A stretch of DNA of 64,000 nucleotides, taken from NCBI GenBank assembly GCA_030549775.1, contig CM060174.1, positions 55,094,444 through 55,158,443 on the forward strand. Reading direction: 5' to 3'. The DNA is from Tamarix chinensis. Lineage: Eukaryota > Streptophyta > Magnoliopsida > Caryophyllales > Tamaricaceae. Position numbers and translations under genes: made by a program. The notes under the pieces are model-generated. The model was not told the DNA's origin. It did no database searches and saw only the letters and a list, made by a program, of their open reading frames with translations. Shown one piece after another: positions 11,645 to 23,150 of the stretch (its first letter is position 1; each line of letters begins with the position of its first letter).

Positions 11645-13810
11645 CTAGAAGTATGAAAGTGAGTAATTATTAGTAAAGTTCTTAATCTAGCTATATAAAT
11701 AAGAATTACTAATATGACAACACTCTAGATGAATGTGAAGAACAAATTAATAACTATAGAAGTTTTATTTGGATTTGAAAGTTCAAAATCAAAACTCTTT
11801 TTTATTTTCATAATATGTGAAAATAATGATGTCAAAGGACTTGTGCAAGCTTCATTAATCTTTATTAAAGTCTAACAACTATTATTTATAGTGCTAAAAA
11901 TATGGTAAATTTTGAAACTAGCAGTTAGGAAAAAATATCACTTCTAAAGTGGCATTCCAGGGTGAAATTTATTTTTATTAAATGTGAAGAGCAATCGAGG
12001 GGTTTCACAAACTAGTTGCTTACTTTGATAAGCCAATTGATCATATTGGCTAAACATATTGATATTTTAAAGTTGATGATACATAAAGTTTTCAAGAAAA
12101 ATACATTACTTGATCAACTTTCAAACAATCCAATTGGTTTGAATTTTTTTTTTCATTGCCCAATGTGACACGAAAGGTAGTAACTTGAGCTATATAATTC
12201 TAACTTAACTACCACTTTTTTAATATAAACTAGAAATTTTATTTTTCCAAAGGCATATTATTCACCCAAAAACAATATTTGTAGAACTTATGTTGAATCG
12301 CTCAAATTAGATCAAACGCTAAAGGGTATAAGTAAATTCAATTTTAAAAATTCTTTTTTCTTAAACACTTTGACTTTTCAATTTGTGAAATCACTTTAAG
12401 ACATTTAGAAATGATTTTAAATAGGGTTAGGGACATTCAAACATTAGTAGATCCAAATGATTTTTTTATTGTTTTTCCCTTCATTATTATTTTATTCCAA
12501 AAATAAAATTGAATCTAACATGTGAAGTAAATAAGTTACATGTTATCAACAAAACACCTATACACTTAACTAAGTTTTTTTTTTACCTCATAGGTCAATG
12601 AAATTTTTTGTTTATGATAATAAACTCAATTATAAATTTGACTTATCGTGTTAAGTGTGCATATGTACTATAGCAAAAAGTGAAGCATTCAACACTTAAC
12701 TAAGTTAAAGAGTGATAAGGAGATAAATTTACAAATGATATCCCAAGCATAAGCCAAATATTAACAAGTAGGTAAAAATAATAATCTAGCTTTAAGTAAT
12801 TCAATTTCATATGTGTAATATACAAACCATGAAGGGATATGCAAGTGTGATTAAGATTCCAAGACTCAAACTTCAAAGAGTATGTTAAAGTCTTAGGTTT
12901 CATGTACATATGATTTACATAATGAGCACTTAGATATTTCAATGATTTTATATTTCTAATCCTATTAAAAAATCATTTTGAAATACCTTAAAGCAATTTC
13001 ATGCACCAAAATATTTTCAACAAGTTATGCAAAATGTTATCTTAAATTGAGTTTATTATAACTAGTTTTTCATATGATCTAACTTGTAAAAGTCACCATA
13101 AATTATTTCAATATTATTTTTGGGTGAATAATATTTCCTTGGAAATCTTAAGATGTCTCTACTTTAAAGTAAAAAAGACAGCACTCAATTTTGAGCTTTG
13201 TAGCTCAAGTTATAGTATTTTTTTAAGGTGCGCGATATTGAAAACTAGTAAATTGATCGGCTAGTTTTAAACCCATCGACTGGTCTAGCCATTTCTAAAA
13301 TTTTTTGCGCAGTTTAATTCGATCATTGGAGTACTTTTACATCCAATGGCTAGTGTAAATTTTTTCCATTTTTTATCACTATAAATAAGAGTTGTTAGAC
13401 TTTAATAAACATCAATAAAGCTTGCACAACTCTTCTAAAATAACCATTTTCACATCTTAAAATGAAGTAAAGAGAGTTTTGATTTTACACTTTCAAATCT
13501 AAATCAAACTTCTCTAGTGCTCAATTTGTTCTTCATATGTAGGTAGAGTACTCATACACTTGTAATTATTATTTCTCTAGCTAGATAAAAATCTTTACTA
13601 GTGATTACTCACGTTTATATGCAATATAGTGAAGATTATTATTGTATTCATTCAAACTCGTCATCTCAAATACAAGTGAAGAGTGGTGTGTTGTTTAGCA
13701 TTACTAAGAGAGGTCATTGATATTATAGTCTCATAAACCTAGAGAGGATAACTAGGCAAAGTATAAACCATCTCCTAAAAGGTCATTGAGAGTGTAGGCT
13801 CATAAACCAA
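11515..13810. repeat. Large imperfect inverted repeat formed by two opposed copia LTR copies
   Basis: Left-arm blocks reappear reversed in the right arm in mirror order: 11520-11560 with 13780-13815 (CTCATAAACC / GGTTTATGA), 11865-11905 with 13370-13405 (CACTATAAATAA...GTTAGACTTT), 12175-12200 with 13190-13215 (AGCTCAAGTTA), 12243-12290 with 13105-13145 (TTTTGGGTGAATAATAT), and 12380-12430 with 12955-13005. All pairs share a centre near 12.69 kb. Arms are about 1.1-1.2 kb and clearly diverged. The right arm continues to a copia-like LTR end near 14041. Confidence 0.7.
11617..11644. repeat. (AT)n microsatellite
   Basis: Uninterrupted AT dinucleotides inside the left arm of the inverted repeat. 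Confidence 0.95.
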
Positions 13811-14041
13811 GAGAGGAGTGATCATCATCAAACACATACTATAAACAAAGAGATATTCAAATCCAAAAGGTAAAACCTTTTGGTAGTGGATGTAGAAAAC
13901 TTTGTAGTGTGCCTTGAACCACTATGAATTGTCTGTTTATTGTTTTCCATCATTCTACTTATTTCTCACAAAATTCTAATTTGGCAATATTGTTACAAAA
14001 TTCTCTATTCACCCCCTCTAGAGTATCCATACAGTTTTTCA
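12690..14041 (+). repeat. Copia LTR copy, plus orientation (right arm)
   Basis: It ends CACCCCCTCTAGAGTA...TTTTTCA near 14041, the mirror image of the minus-strand LTR opening at 8234. It is followed by AAGTGTATAAAAGATC, a poor PBS relic. It contains a motif-cluster piece (13240-13330) and an AAAGGTCATTGAGA block repeated at about 13710 and 13780. The start is inferred from the inverted-repeat centre. No internal coding region follows. Confidence 0.5.
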
Positions 14042-14189
14042 AGTGTATAAAAGATCTTTAACATTTATCTCAAGCAAAAGGACATATGCTCAATGTTGGG
14101 TTTGCAACACCCACCACAAATATCATTAGTGTTAAGGGGCTTGTATTGAGATCTTTAACGTCTATCACACCTGGACTCCTAGGTCAAAG

Positions 14190-15729
14190 GTGTAATGCGC
14201 CATCATAATATCTCTCTAAATGATTCAAATTATGTGTTTATTATGTATAAAAAGTTTTAGTTTTGGTGAGAATTAGAAATTATATGAAAATGAGATTCCT
14301 TGAGGAATCAATCAACTAGATTATGTCATTACTTTCCTTCTCAACTCAAAATGACCACATAATTAGTAATGATAAACCAATAAACTAGTTAATCCAATCA
14401 ATTTACTTTATCAAACTAAGCAATTATTTTATCTAGAAATCAAATATTTACCTCCATTTTTGGTTTTTTTGTGAATCCCTTAAATGTTAAACATTTTGAT
14501 CATTATATGCTCATGCTAATAAGCATGCTTGTGGCTGTTAAACTAATTTTCTCAAATAATATTGATCAATTTTTATTTAAGTTATCAAATCTCCCAAAAG
14601 ATCACCTTGGCTACCTTTTTCACTTTTCATCATTTTTCCTCTTTCCTTTCTTTCGTATCCCACTATCTAACTATGGCTACTAGAGATCTTTCCTCCCTTT
14701 TATTTTTCTCTAATCTCCTTTATATAGGGGATATTGTGATAGATACAATCTTATAGCTCTAAGTTACACCATCTATTACTCTCCCTTCACACAAGTGGAT
14801 TAATTAATTAATTTTTTCTTCCTCTAAATTTTGACTATAGAGGAAAAATGATGGTCTAAGATTATCATATTCTTATTTCTATGAAGTCCCTACTCTCTAT
14901 TGACCTCATTCCTCCTTGAATTTTACTTATTGTTGAACCTAAATTTTCTCTTCATTTCTCTTTCATTTGAAAACTTTTTTGCACTCTCCAAATCTAATTT
15001 CTAGCTTCCTCTTATTTTCCTTATACAATTGTAAGTACAATATAGGAAAAGGTGAGTTCTTAGGTGATTTTGCTCCTCTTGGCAATCCTAGATTTGGAAG
15101 TAGGTTGAGATTGTTTTAGATAATCTTTTCATTTCTTTCATTTGATTTTGTGACCTTGATTAAGGTTTAATTTGGCTCCTTTTATATTTCTTAAAGGCTC
15201 TCAAGACTCTCAAGTTTTAAAAGCTTGAATTCTAGGTTGATCATTTCTTTTTTATTGTGTTTTGATTTTCTTAATGTAAGAGAAGTCCTACTCTAGATTA
15301 TGGTGCATTTGTGTTATTTTTTGGTTAAGATTACATGTATAACAATTTGGCAGATATGTTGCATACATAAGAGCATTTTGTTTTTATTAAAGCATGATTT
15401 AAACACATCTATGTCATAATTTTGTGGTAAGCATATTTTAGGTTGATTTTCTATACCATGTTGTATTTGTGTTGTTTCTTGAATTATAGCATGAGGAATT
15501 TGTGCATTGATTTCAATTTAAGAGCATAAAAGCATGTTTTTTGGAATTTTATGTGTTTTGAGTGAAAAGGCATCTTCATGCATTGATTGAGCATGATGGT
15601 TTTTTATTAGAGCATGTATAATTATGTTTGTCAACATGATTGATACTAGTAATACATAATTGAAGTGTTTGGAATAAATTAGGATTCATTTTTTTTGCTT
15701 TGCATGAGTTTGAGTGTTTTTCCTAGTAA
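14190..15729 (+). repeat. Gypsy LTR head and middle, split by a later insertion
   Basis: It starts TGTAATGCGCCATCATAATA, a TGTAATNCCCC-type LTR head. A diverged motif cluster lies at 14370-14430 and a TTTATATAGG promoter-like box near 14721. The order head, cluster, TATA, AT-rich leader parallels the LTR at 40976. The sequence is interrupted at 15729/15735 by a complete gypsy element and appears to resume at 22746 with another motif cluster. Small ORFs at 14471-14756 match nothing. Confidence 0.45.
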
Positions 15730-15734
15730 ACCAA

Positions 15735-16604
15735 TGATATGAATCTCCAAAATTTATATTTAATTAATTCTGCTAATTTTTATACATCATTTTTTGTGTA
15801 TAATTGTATTTCTTATTGTGTGCTTGATTAGGAAAATTAATGCAGAACATGGGGAATGGACTTAAAGATTGTTATAGCTGCTGAGGATATGTTGTAGAAA
15901 TTTTTTTTAAGTTTAGGAAATCCCATGTGATGCATTCGCTGGCAAAATTGGTTAATGGGGATTAAGTTGGCTGTATGACCTGCCACTCGACCCATGATTA
16001 ACTATGTTAGTTGGATTATGGGTTATTCATCCTGTGGTAACCATGATTAGCTAAATTAATTACTAGCTGATGGGAAATATTTGTATCATTCTTTCCTTGT
16101 GTTATTAAGGCATGTAATTTTGTATTTTTTTGGGTTGTTATTGTTGATCCAGCCGTCGATCCCTTGTTGTTATTGTACCGGCTGATTCTTGGGATGGATT
16201 TTGGGCTAACTCGCATATGTTGATTGAAGGCTTGTGATATGTATTTTTGTATGCTCCCTTTTGCATTTGTACGCCATATAAATATGGCATCTACTGTATT
16301 CCCGAGACACTTTTTAGTCGAATGAAATCTTGAGTCTGGAATTTTTTGTCTCTACTCTCTCTCTCTCGACTCTCTCTCGCTCTCTCTCGCGATCTTCTCG
16401 TTCGCATTCTTCTAATTCTTCTCTTCGATCTATTATTGATCTTTCTTACTTCTCAACTTCAACAGCCGTTGTATCAATTGCACTTTGAGTTTTTGATCTT
16501 CCTTTGGAGAAATCCTTTGGCTGATTCTCGATAAATCGAACCCCGCGCTCGATTACAACTTTGATCCGTGAAATTTTTTGAGAAACCCTTACAGGTTTCC
16601 ATCA
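15735..16604 (+). repeat. 5' LTR
   Basis: 870 bp, TG...CA. TATAAATA at 16277-16284 is the likely core promoter. A CT-rich microsatellite-like tract (16348-16395) follows downstream. By-eye comparison with the 3' LTR gives several dozen differences, mostly transitions, roughly 7-8 per cent, so the insertion is not recent. An alignment would be needed for a firm number. Confidence 0.93.
16277..16284 (+). promoter_or_regulatory. LTR TATA box
   Basis: TATAAATA, also present in the 3' LTR within CATATAAATATGG near 22424. It sits upstream of the pyrimidine-rich leader and is the expected core promoter for the genomic transcript. Confidence 0.6.
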
Positions 16605-16606
16605 TT

Positions 16607-16618
16607 TGGTATCAGAGC
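16607..16618 (+). other. Primer binding site, initiator tRNA-Met type
   Basis: TGGTATCAGAGC, two bases after the 5' LTR, a perfect match to the standard plant initiator-tRNA-Met primer site. It sets the element's orientation and LTR boundary. Confidence 0.95.
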
Positions 16619-17326
16619 CTTGATTATTTGAGTGCGCGTGGTTTAAATGCTTGTTATTAAGTTTTCTTGGTTTAGTTACTTTGTCAATTTTGCTAACCCA
16701 TATTTCTGAAGCACGAAGCTAGGGTTTGCGATTGATGAAGGAAATTGAAGGATTACGTCGCGTCTAAGCCGGCGACCAAGAGGGTTGCGTTTTCCGCTTC
16801 AAAACTTCTTGGGAAACCTTAAGTAGCTTTGGACGATTTTAGCTAGGGTTTGCTCAAGATTCTTGAATCTTGACGATTCTCAAGGAATACTCCTCGATTG
16901 GTAAATTCAAACCTTATTTTGCTACTTACTGCAATTTGTGATAATCAATCTGCAAATTATTAAGAGATATCATTCTGTTCACAACTAAATAAGTGCACAG
17001 GAGGATTAACTGGCGAACCTTTTTGGTTTTAGAAAGGAGTAAGGACTCCAAGAAGAGGGATCCTTGTTTAGTAATTGGGTTGATTGCTTAAATTGCTCAC
17101 AGTAATATCGTTTCTTTCTTAAGCTCTCGGTTGTTTTCGATTTAATACTTACCTGGAATTAGTGTGTAATCTGTATTTGTTGATATATCTTAATATTGTA
17201 TGGTATTTTGATATCTTATAATTAGAGTGACTAATTTGCTGTCTATTTGATTTCTTAATAAAGTAAATTGATTCTAGACTGTCTGTTAATTGTGCTTATC
17301 TTGAATATTATAAGATAAACCTAATA

Positions 17327-18553
17327 ATGTCTAACAACGGCCAATCTGTTAATCAATCTGTTTCAATTTCTAGTAATGATTTGTTAGAAACCCTTAGGAC
17401 TTTTCAAGAACAAATGGCTGCCCAACTTGTTGTGTTGTCTGCTAACTTAGAACAAAGAATAAGAGAACAGGAAGTAAGGATTAATGAATTGCAACATAAT
17501 AGGATAGATACTAAACATGCAGGGGTATTAGGAAGGGCTCCTATGGACCCTAGGACTAGAATTCCATCTGTAGCTAATTTAGAAGAATTAGAGGACCAAG
17601 TATCCTACAACAGTGACAGGAGGCCTAGACAGAATAATAGACAAGAAAAGGATTTATACTTAGTTGATAGGAACCTAAGTAATCTTAAGTTTAGTATACC
17701 TAGATTCAATGGCAGAAATGATCCTGATTATTATTTTGAGTGGGAAAGGAAGATAGAATTAGTATTTGAATGTCATAATTACTCTGATGAGAAAAAAATT
17801 AAGGTAGCAATAGTGGAATTTACAGAATATGCTTCTTCTTGGTATCACAACCTTATTTTAACTAGACGTAGGTGTGGAGAACCACCCATACAAACATGGG
17901 ATGAGTTTAAAATTTTGATGAGGAAAAGATTTGTTTCAAGTTATTATTATAGGGAATTACATAAGAGGTTACAAACATTAAATCAAGGGATTAGGTCAGT
18001 GGATGAATATTTTAAGGAATTAGAAGTTTTGATAATTAAAACAGGAATTATTGAGGATGATGATGCTACCATGGCTAGATTCTTAAGTGGGTTAAATTCT
18101 GAAATAGCTGATAAAGTAGAATTATATCCTTGTGGGACTTTAAGTGAAATGGTGAACATAGCTACTAAAATAGAGAGTCAGATAAAGAAGACTAGACAGT
18201 ATAAACACCCTGGGATTAGGATTAAGAGTACAGTAAGAAGGAATTTTGGGGGAACTACTTCTGGAAATTGGAGGAATAATGAGAGATTTGAACCTAGAGG
18301 TAGAAACAATGAGGTTAAGGTAGGAAATAAGATTGAAAAGGGTAGAAATGTAACAACTAATCATGTTGGTGGTCCAAACAAAACTAGGGATATCAAATGT
18401 TTTAAATGTGGAGGATTAGGACATATAGCTTCTGAGTGTTCAAACAAGAGGAATATTTTAATTAGAGAATATGGAGACATAGAATCTGAATCTGAGGAGG
18501 AAGACTTGGAGACTAGTTTGGTTAGAGATGATACTAGTGAGTCAGAAGAATAA
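17327..18553 (+). CDS. Gag of the CRM-like gypsy element
   Basis: 408 codons. An N-terminal coiled-coil-like stretch (residues about 15-60, Gln/Glu/Leu-rich) leads into the retrotrans_gag core (about 115-260), read by FSIPRFNGRNDPDYYFEWERKI, the SWYH motif and the FLSGLN motif. An Arg/Asn/Gly-rich basic region precedes a CCHC zinc knuckle, CFKCGGLGHIASEC (about 353-366). An acidic Glu/Ser-rich tail ends at TAA. The start is the first ATG after a leader of about 700 bp. pol continues in the same frame after the stop, so the stop may be a lesion in a once single Gag-Pol ORF. The product packages element RNA in the cytoplasm (family knowledge). Confidence 0.9.
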   Translation: MSNNGQSVNQSVSISSNDLLETLRTFQEQMAAQLVVLSANLEQRIREQEVRINELQHNRIDTKHAGVLGRAPMDPRTRIPSVANLEELEDQVSYNSDRRPRQNNRQEKDLYLVDRNLSNLKFSIPRFNGRNDPDYYFEWERKIELVFECHNYSDEKKIKVAIVEFTEYASSWYHNLILTRRRCGEPPIQTWDEFKILMRKRFVSSYYYRELHKRLQTLNQGIRSVDEYFKELEVLIIKTGIIEDDDATMARFLSGLNSEIADKVELYPCGTLSEMVNIATKIESQIKKTRQYKHPGIRIKSTVRRNFGGTTSGNWRNNERFEPRGRNNEVKVGNKIEKGRNVTTNHVGGPNKTRDIKCFKCGGLGHIASECSNKRNILIREYGDIESESEEEDLETSLVRDDTSESEE

Positions 18554-21500
18554 ATAGAACTGCCAATAAATAGAGACCTTTTTGTAGTACGTAGGGATTT
18601 AAATAGTAACAAACTACTTGATTCAAATGCAATACAGAGAGAAAATATATTCCATAATAGGTGTTTGATTGATGATAAATGTTTTAATATAGCTATAGAT
18701 AGTGGTAGTTGTATCAATGATGCTAGTACTCTATTATTATCTAAGCTAGGATTACCAACCACTAAGCACCCAAAACCATATAAACTATAGTGGCTTAATG
18801 AGTTAGGGGATGTTAAGGTTAGTCAACAAGTTTTAGTAAATTTAAAATTAGGGAAATATGAGGATTCTATTCTGTGTGATATAGTTCCCATGCATGCTGC
18901 TCATTTATTGTTAGGTAGACCTTGGCAATATGATAGGAGAGTGACACATGATGGTTATAAGAATAGATATACTTTACATAAGGATGATAGGAAGATTTTT
19001 TTAGCACCTATGACTCCAAAAGAGATTTTTGATGATCAAATAAAAATTAAGTCTGATTATAAGGAACTATCTAAGCAGAGTTTAGAGACTGAGGTTAGTT
19101 CAAAAGAAGTTAAAGGGACATCTGGATTTTATGCTAAGAGTAAAGATGTAGGCAAGGCAATTAAGAGGCAGGTAAGTGTGTACTTGATGGTTTATAAAGA
19201 ATGTTATGAATGTCAATTAGGATTAAGTGAGGGAGTACCTGTTACTATGAGACAATTATTGGAAGAGTATAGTGGGTTATTTCCTAAGGACATACCTAGT
19301 GGATTACCTCCATTAAGAGGAATAAAATATCAAATAGATTCTGTTCCAGGAGTTGTTATACCAAACAAACCTACTTATAGGGCTAATCCTGAAGAGGTTA
19401 AGGAATTAAAGAGGTAGGTTTCTGAGTTATTAAGTAAAGCATACATTAAGGAATCAATGAGTCCAAGTGCAGTTCCAGTATTATTAGTTCCTAAGAAAGA
19501 TGGTAGTTGGAGAATGTGCATAGATAGTAGAGCAGTAAATAAAATAACTATTAAATATAGATACCCTATACCTAGGCTTGATGAAATGTTAGACCTTCTA
19601 CATGGTGCTGTAATTTTTTCAAAAATAGATTTAAAAAGTGGATATCATCAAATTAGGATGAAACCAGGAGATGAATGGAAAACAGCTTTTAAAAATAACT
19701 TTGGATTATATGAATGGTTAGTAATGCCTTTTGGATTATCCAATGAAACCATTACCTTTATGAGACTTATGACCCATGTCCTAAGAAATTTTATTGGAAA
19801 ATTTGTGGTTGTTTATTTTGATAACATACTTATATATAGTAGATCTTTAGAAGAACATTTGAAACATTTCAAGATTATTTTAGATGTGTTTAAGACAGAG
19901 CAACTGTATGCTAACTTAGCTAAATCTAGGTTTTGTCTGGAAAATGTGGTATTCTTAGGATTTGTGGTAGGTAAAGATGGTATATCTGTAGATAAAGACA
20001 AATTTAAAGCTATTCAAGAGTGGCCTGTACCTAAGAGTGTGACTAAAGTGAGAATTTTCCATGGTTTATGTTCATTTTATAGAAGATTTGTTAGGAATTT
20101 TTGTACAATAGCTTCTCCTTTGACTGCCATAACAAAAAAGGAAAATGGATTTAAATAGGGTTTAGAACAGCAAAAATTTTTGAAACTCTTAAAAATAAAT
20201 TAATCCAAGCACCTGTGTTAAGCCTTCCTGACTTTGAAAAGATGTTTGAATTAGATTGTGCTGCTTTAGGGTTAGGAATAGGGGTTGTACTTTCCCAAGA
20301 GGGTAAACTAATAGCTTATTTTAGTGAAAAATTAAATGGTAGTACTTTAAATTACTCTACTTATGAAAAAGAATTGTTTGCTTTAGTAAGAGCATTAAAA
20401 GTTTGGCAACATTACTTATGGCCTAGAGAATTTGTGATAAATACTGATCAAGAGGCTATTAAATATTTAAAGAGTCAATCAAAAGTAAATAGAATACATG
20501 ATAGATGGATTAAATTTATTGAAATATTTCCTTACATAATTAAGTATAAAAAAGGAGGTGATAATGTAGTTGCAGACGCTTTATCTAGGAGACATGCTTT
20601 GTTAAATTTTGTAGATACTACTTTGCTGGGTTTTTCTTGTATTAAGCTTTTATATCTGGAAGATCTTGATTTTAAGGAAATTTATAAGAAATGTGAAATT
20701 TTTACACAGGGAAAATATTATATATCTGAGGGTTATTTGTTTAGAGAAAATAGGTTATGTATTCTTGAGTGTTAATATAGAGGATTATTAATTCAAGAAG
20801 CTCATAATGGTGGACTAATGGCACATTTAGGATTTCAAAATACCTTAGACATATTAATTGATCATTTTTATTGGCCTCGTGTGAAAAAGGATGTGTTGAA
20901 ATATTATGTTAATTGTGTGGCTTGTAGACAAGCTAAATCTACATCAAAACCTTTTGGGTTATATACTCCATTACCTGTACCTAATCAACCTTGGACTGAT
21001 GTTTCTTTAGATTTTATTTTAGGCTTACCAAGGACTAATAGAGCTAAGGATTCAATAATGGTTGTAGTAGGTAGGTTTAGTAAAATGGCTCATTTTATAC
21101 CTTGTAATAAGACCAATGATGCTGTGACAGTGGCTAAATTATTATTATTTTCATATAGTTAAATTGCATGGCATACCTAAGACGATAGTTTCAGACAGAG
21201 ATGTTAAATTCCTGAGTCATTTTTGGAAAATTTTGTGGGGAAAACTAGGGACTAAATTATTATTTTCCAAAACATGTCACCCTCAAACAGATGGGAAAAT
21301 AGAGGTAGTGAATAGGACCTTAGGTAATATGTTAAGAGCTGTCCTTGGAAAGAATCTTAAGCAGTGGGAATATGTTTTACCTCAGGTAGAATTTTCTTAT
21401 AACAGGACCTTGCATTCTACAACTAATAATACTCCATTTTAAATTGTGTATGATTTAAATCCTTTGACTCCTTTAGATCTAAGTCCTTTGCCTAATGCTG

Positions 21501-21976
21501 AATTACATAATTTTGATGCTAAATCTCGTGATAATAATATAAAGAAATTGCATGAATCTGTAAGTCAACAAATTACTAAGAAAGTTCAACAAATGGCTGA
21601 GAATGCTAATAAAAGGAGAAGAAAAATAGTTTTTAAACCTGGGGATTTAGTTTGGGTACATCTTAGGAAGGAAAGATTTCCAAACCTTAGAAAATCAAAA
21701 TTAGACCTTAGGGGAGATGGACATTTTACTATGTTGGAGAGAATTAATGATAATGCTTAAAAAATTGATTTACCTGCTAAGTTTAGGAATGTTAGTGATT
21801 CTTTTTATGTTGCTAATCTTAGTCCATTTATTGGTATTAATCAGGTTTCAGAGGCGAAACCTTTCCAAGAAGAGAGGAATGATATGAATCTCCAAAATTT
21901 ATATTTAATTAATTCTGCTAATTATTATAAATCATTTTGTGCTTATAATTATTTTTCTTATTGTGTGCTTGATTAG
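18554..21976 (+). pseudogene. Pol of the CRM-like gypsy element: protease, RT, RNase H, integrase
   Basis: Protease has DSG at 18698-18706 and LLGRPWQYD near 18905. RT (19457-20158) shows [18 protein letters not shown] and YFDN at 19814-19825; the family has YFDD, so a catalytic Asp is lost. RNase H covers 20215-20600. The integrase HHCC finger (20818-20940) is followed by a core with VSDRD and [11 protein letters not shown]. In-frame stops lie at 18787 and 19415 (both probably CAG to TAG), 20156 (TGG to TAG), 20773, 21440 and 21758. Frameshifts lie near 20180 and near 21155. The last frame runs through the PPT to TAG at 21974, 97 bases inside the 3' LTR. Confidence 0.88.
21867..21879 (+). 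other. Polypurine tract
   Basis: AAGAAGAGAGGAA immediately before the 3' LTR, the plus-strand primer site. It is also translated as the end of integrase (QEERND), so it has a double role. Confidence 0.85.
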
Positions 21977-22740
21977 GAAAATTAATGCAGAACATGGGGA
22001 ATGGACTTAAAGATTGTTGTAGCTACTAAGGATTTGTTGCAGAAATTTTATTTTAAGTTTAGGAAATCCCATGTGATGCATTCGTCGGCAAAATTGGCTA
22101 ATGGGGATTAAGTTGGTTGTATGACCCACCACCCGACCCATGATTAATTGGGTTAGTTGGACTGTGGGTTATTCATCCCTTGGTAACCATGATTAGCTAA
22201 ATTAATTACTAGTTGATGGGAAATATTTGTATCATTCTTTCCTTATATTATTGAGGCATGTAATTTTGTATTTTTTTGGGTTGTTATTGTTGATCCAGCC
22301 ATCAATCCCTTATTGTTGTTGTACCAACCGATTCTTGGGCTGGATTTTGGGCTGACTCACGTATGTTGATTGAAGGCCTGCGATATGTATTTTTGTACGC
22401 TCCCTTTTATATTTGTATGTCATATAAATATGGCCTCTATTATATTCCCGGGACACTTTTTAGTCAAATGAAATCTTGAGTCTGGAATTTTCTCTGTCTC
22501 TACTCTCTCTCTCGACTCTCTCTCTCAATCTCCTCGTTTGCATTCTTCTGATTCTTCTCTTCGATCTATTCTTGATCTTTCTTACTTCTCAACTTGAGCA
22601 GCCGTTGTATCAACCGCGCTCTGAGTTTTTGATCTTCCTTTAGAGAAATCCTTTGGCTGATTCTCGGCGAATCGAACCCCGCGCTCGATTACAACTCCAA
22701 TTCGTGAAATTTTTTGAGAAACCCTTACAGGTTTCCATCA
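21880..22740 (+). repeat. 3' LTR
   Basis: 861 bp, TG...CA, pairing with 15735-16604. The TSD ACCAA follows at 22741-22745. The first 97 bases are also open in the pol frame. Confidence 0.93.
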
Positions 22741-22745
22741 ACCAA

Positions 22746-23150
22746 CCAACTAGTTAGAGGAAAAAATGGTCAACTAGTTCCCTAGTTAACAGATTTTAGA
22801 TAACCAGTTAATGAGTTAAGATAGTTTTGTTTTTATTAAAGGATACATTAGTATACTAATCCTGCCAATCAAATATTTTTTCCCAAATTAGTTTTTTGGT
22901 TTATGATCCATTTCATTTTCTTTCATCTTTTTCCGATCAACTAGTTAAGAAATAAGTAATCAACTAGTCTTGCCAATCAATTAGATTTCCCAAAACAAGT
23001 AATGTAGTTTGCTAGTTCCTTTTTCTTTGCTTGTTATATCTATTCCAAAACTACTCAACTAATGTATGGAACCAATAAACTATTCCACTAAGATACTTGC
23101 AAGTATTTTTCTATTAGTGGTCAAACAAGATGTCCTAGTGGTACCCTATA
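22746..23150 (+). repeat. Continuation of the interrupted gypsy LTR; motif cluster
   Basis: No gene is visible. Diverged copies of the palindromic motif (CAACTAGTT, AACCAGTTAATGAG, CGATCAACTAGTT, CAATCAACTAGT) fill 22746-23060. This is the position of the second cluster in the related LTR at 40976, supporting continuity with 14190-15729. Confidence 0.4.

Larger units (their letters stand above)
15735..22740 (+). mobile_element. Near-complete Ty3/gypsy (CRM-like chromovirus) retrotransposon
   Basis: This is the best-preserved element in the window. LTRs lie at 15735-16604 and 21880-22740, both beginning TGATATGAATCTCC and ending GTTTCCATCA. A 5-bp target duplication ACCAA sits at 15730-15734 and 22741-22745. 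A perfect initiator-Met PBS lies at 16607-16618 and a purine tract at 21867-21879. gag is open. pol shares its frame but has stops and two frameshifts. The pol frame runs into the 3' LTR, a trait described for the CRM clade. No canonical chromodomain is seen. The clade call is therefore an inference; the superfamily is secure. Confidence 0.93.
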
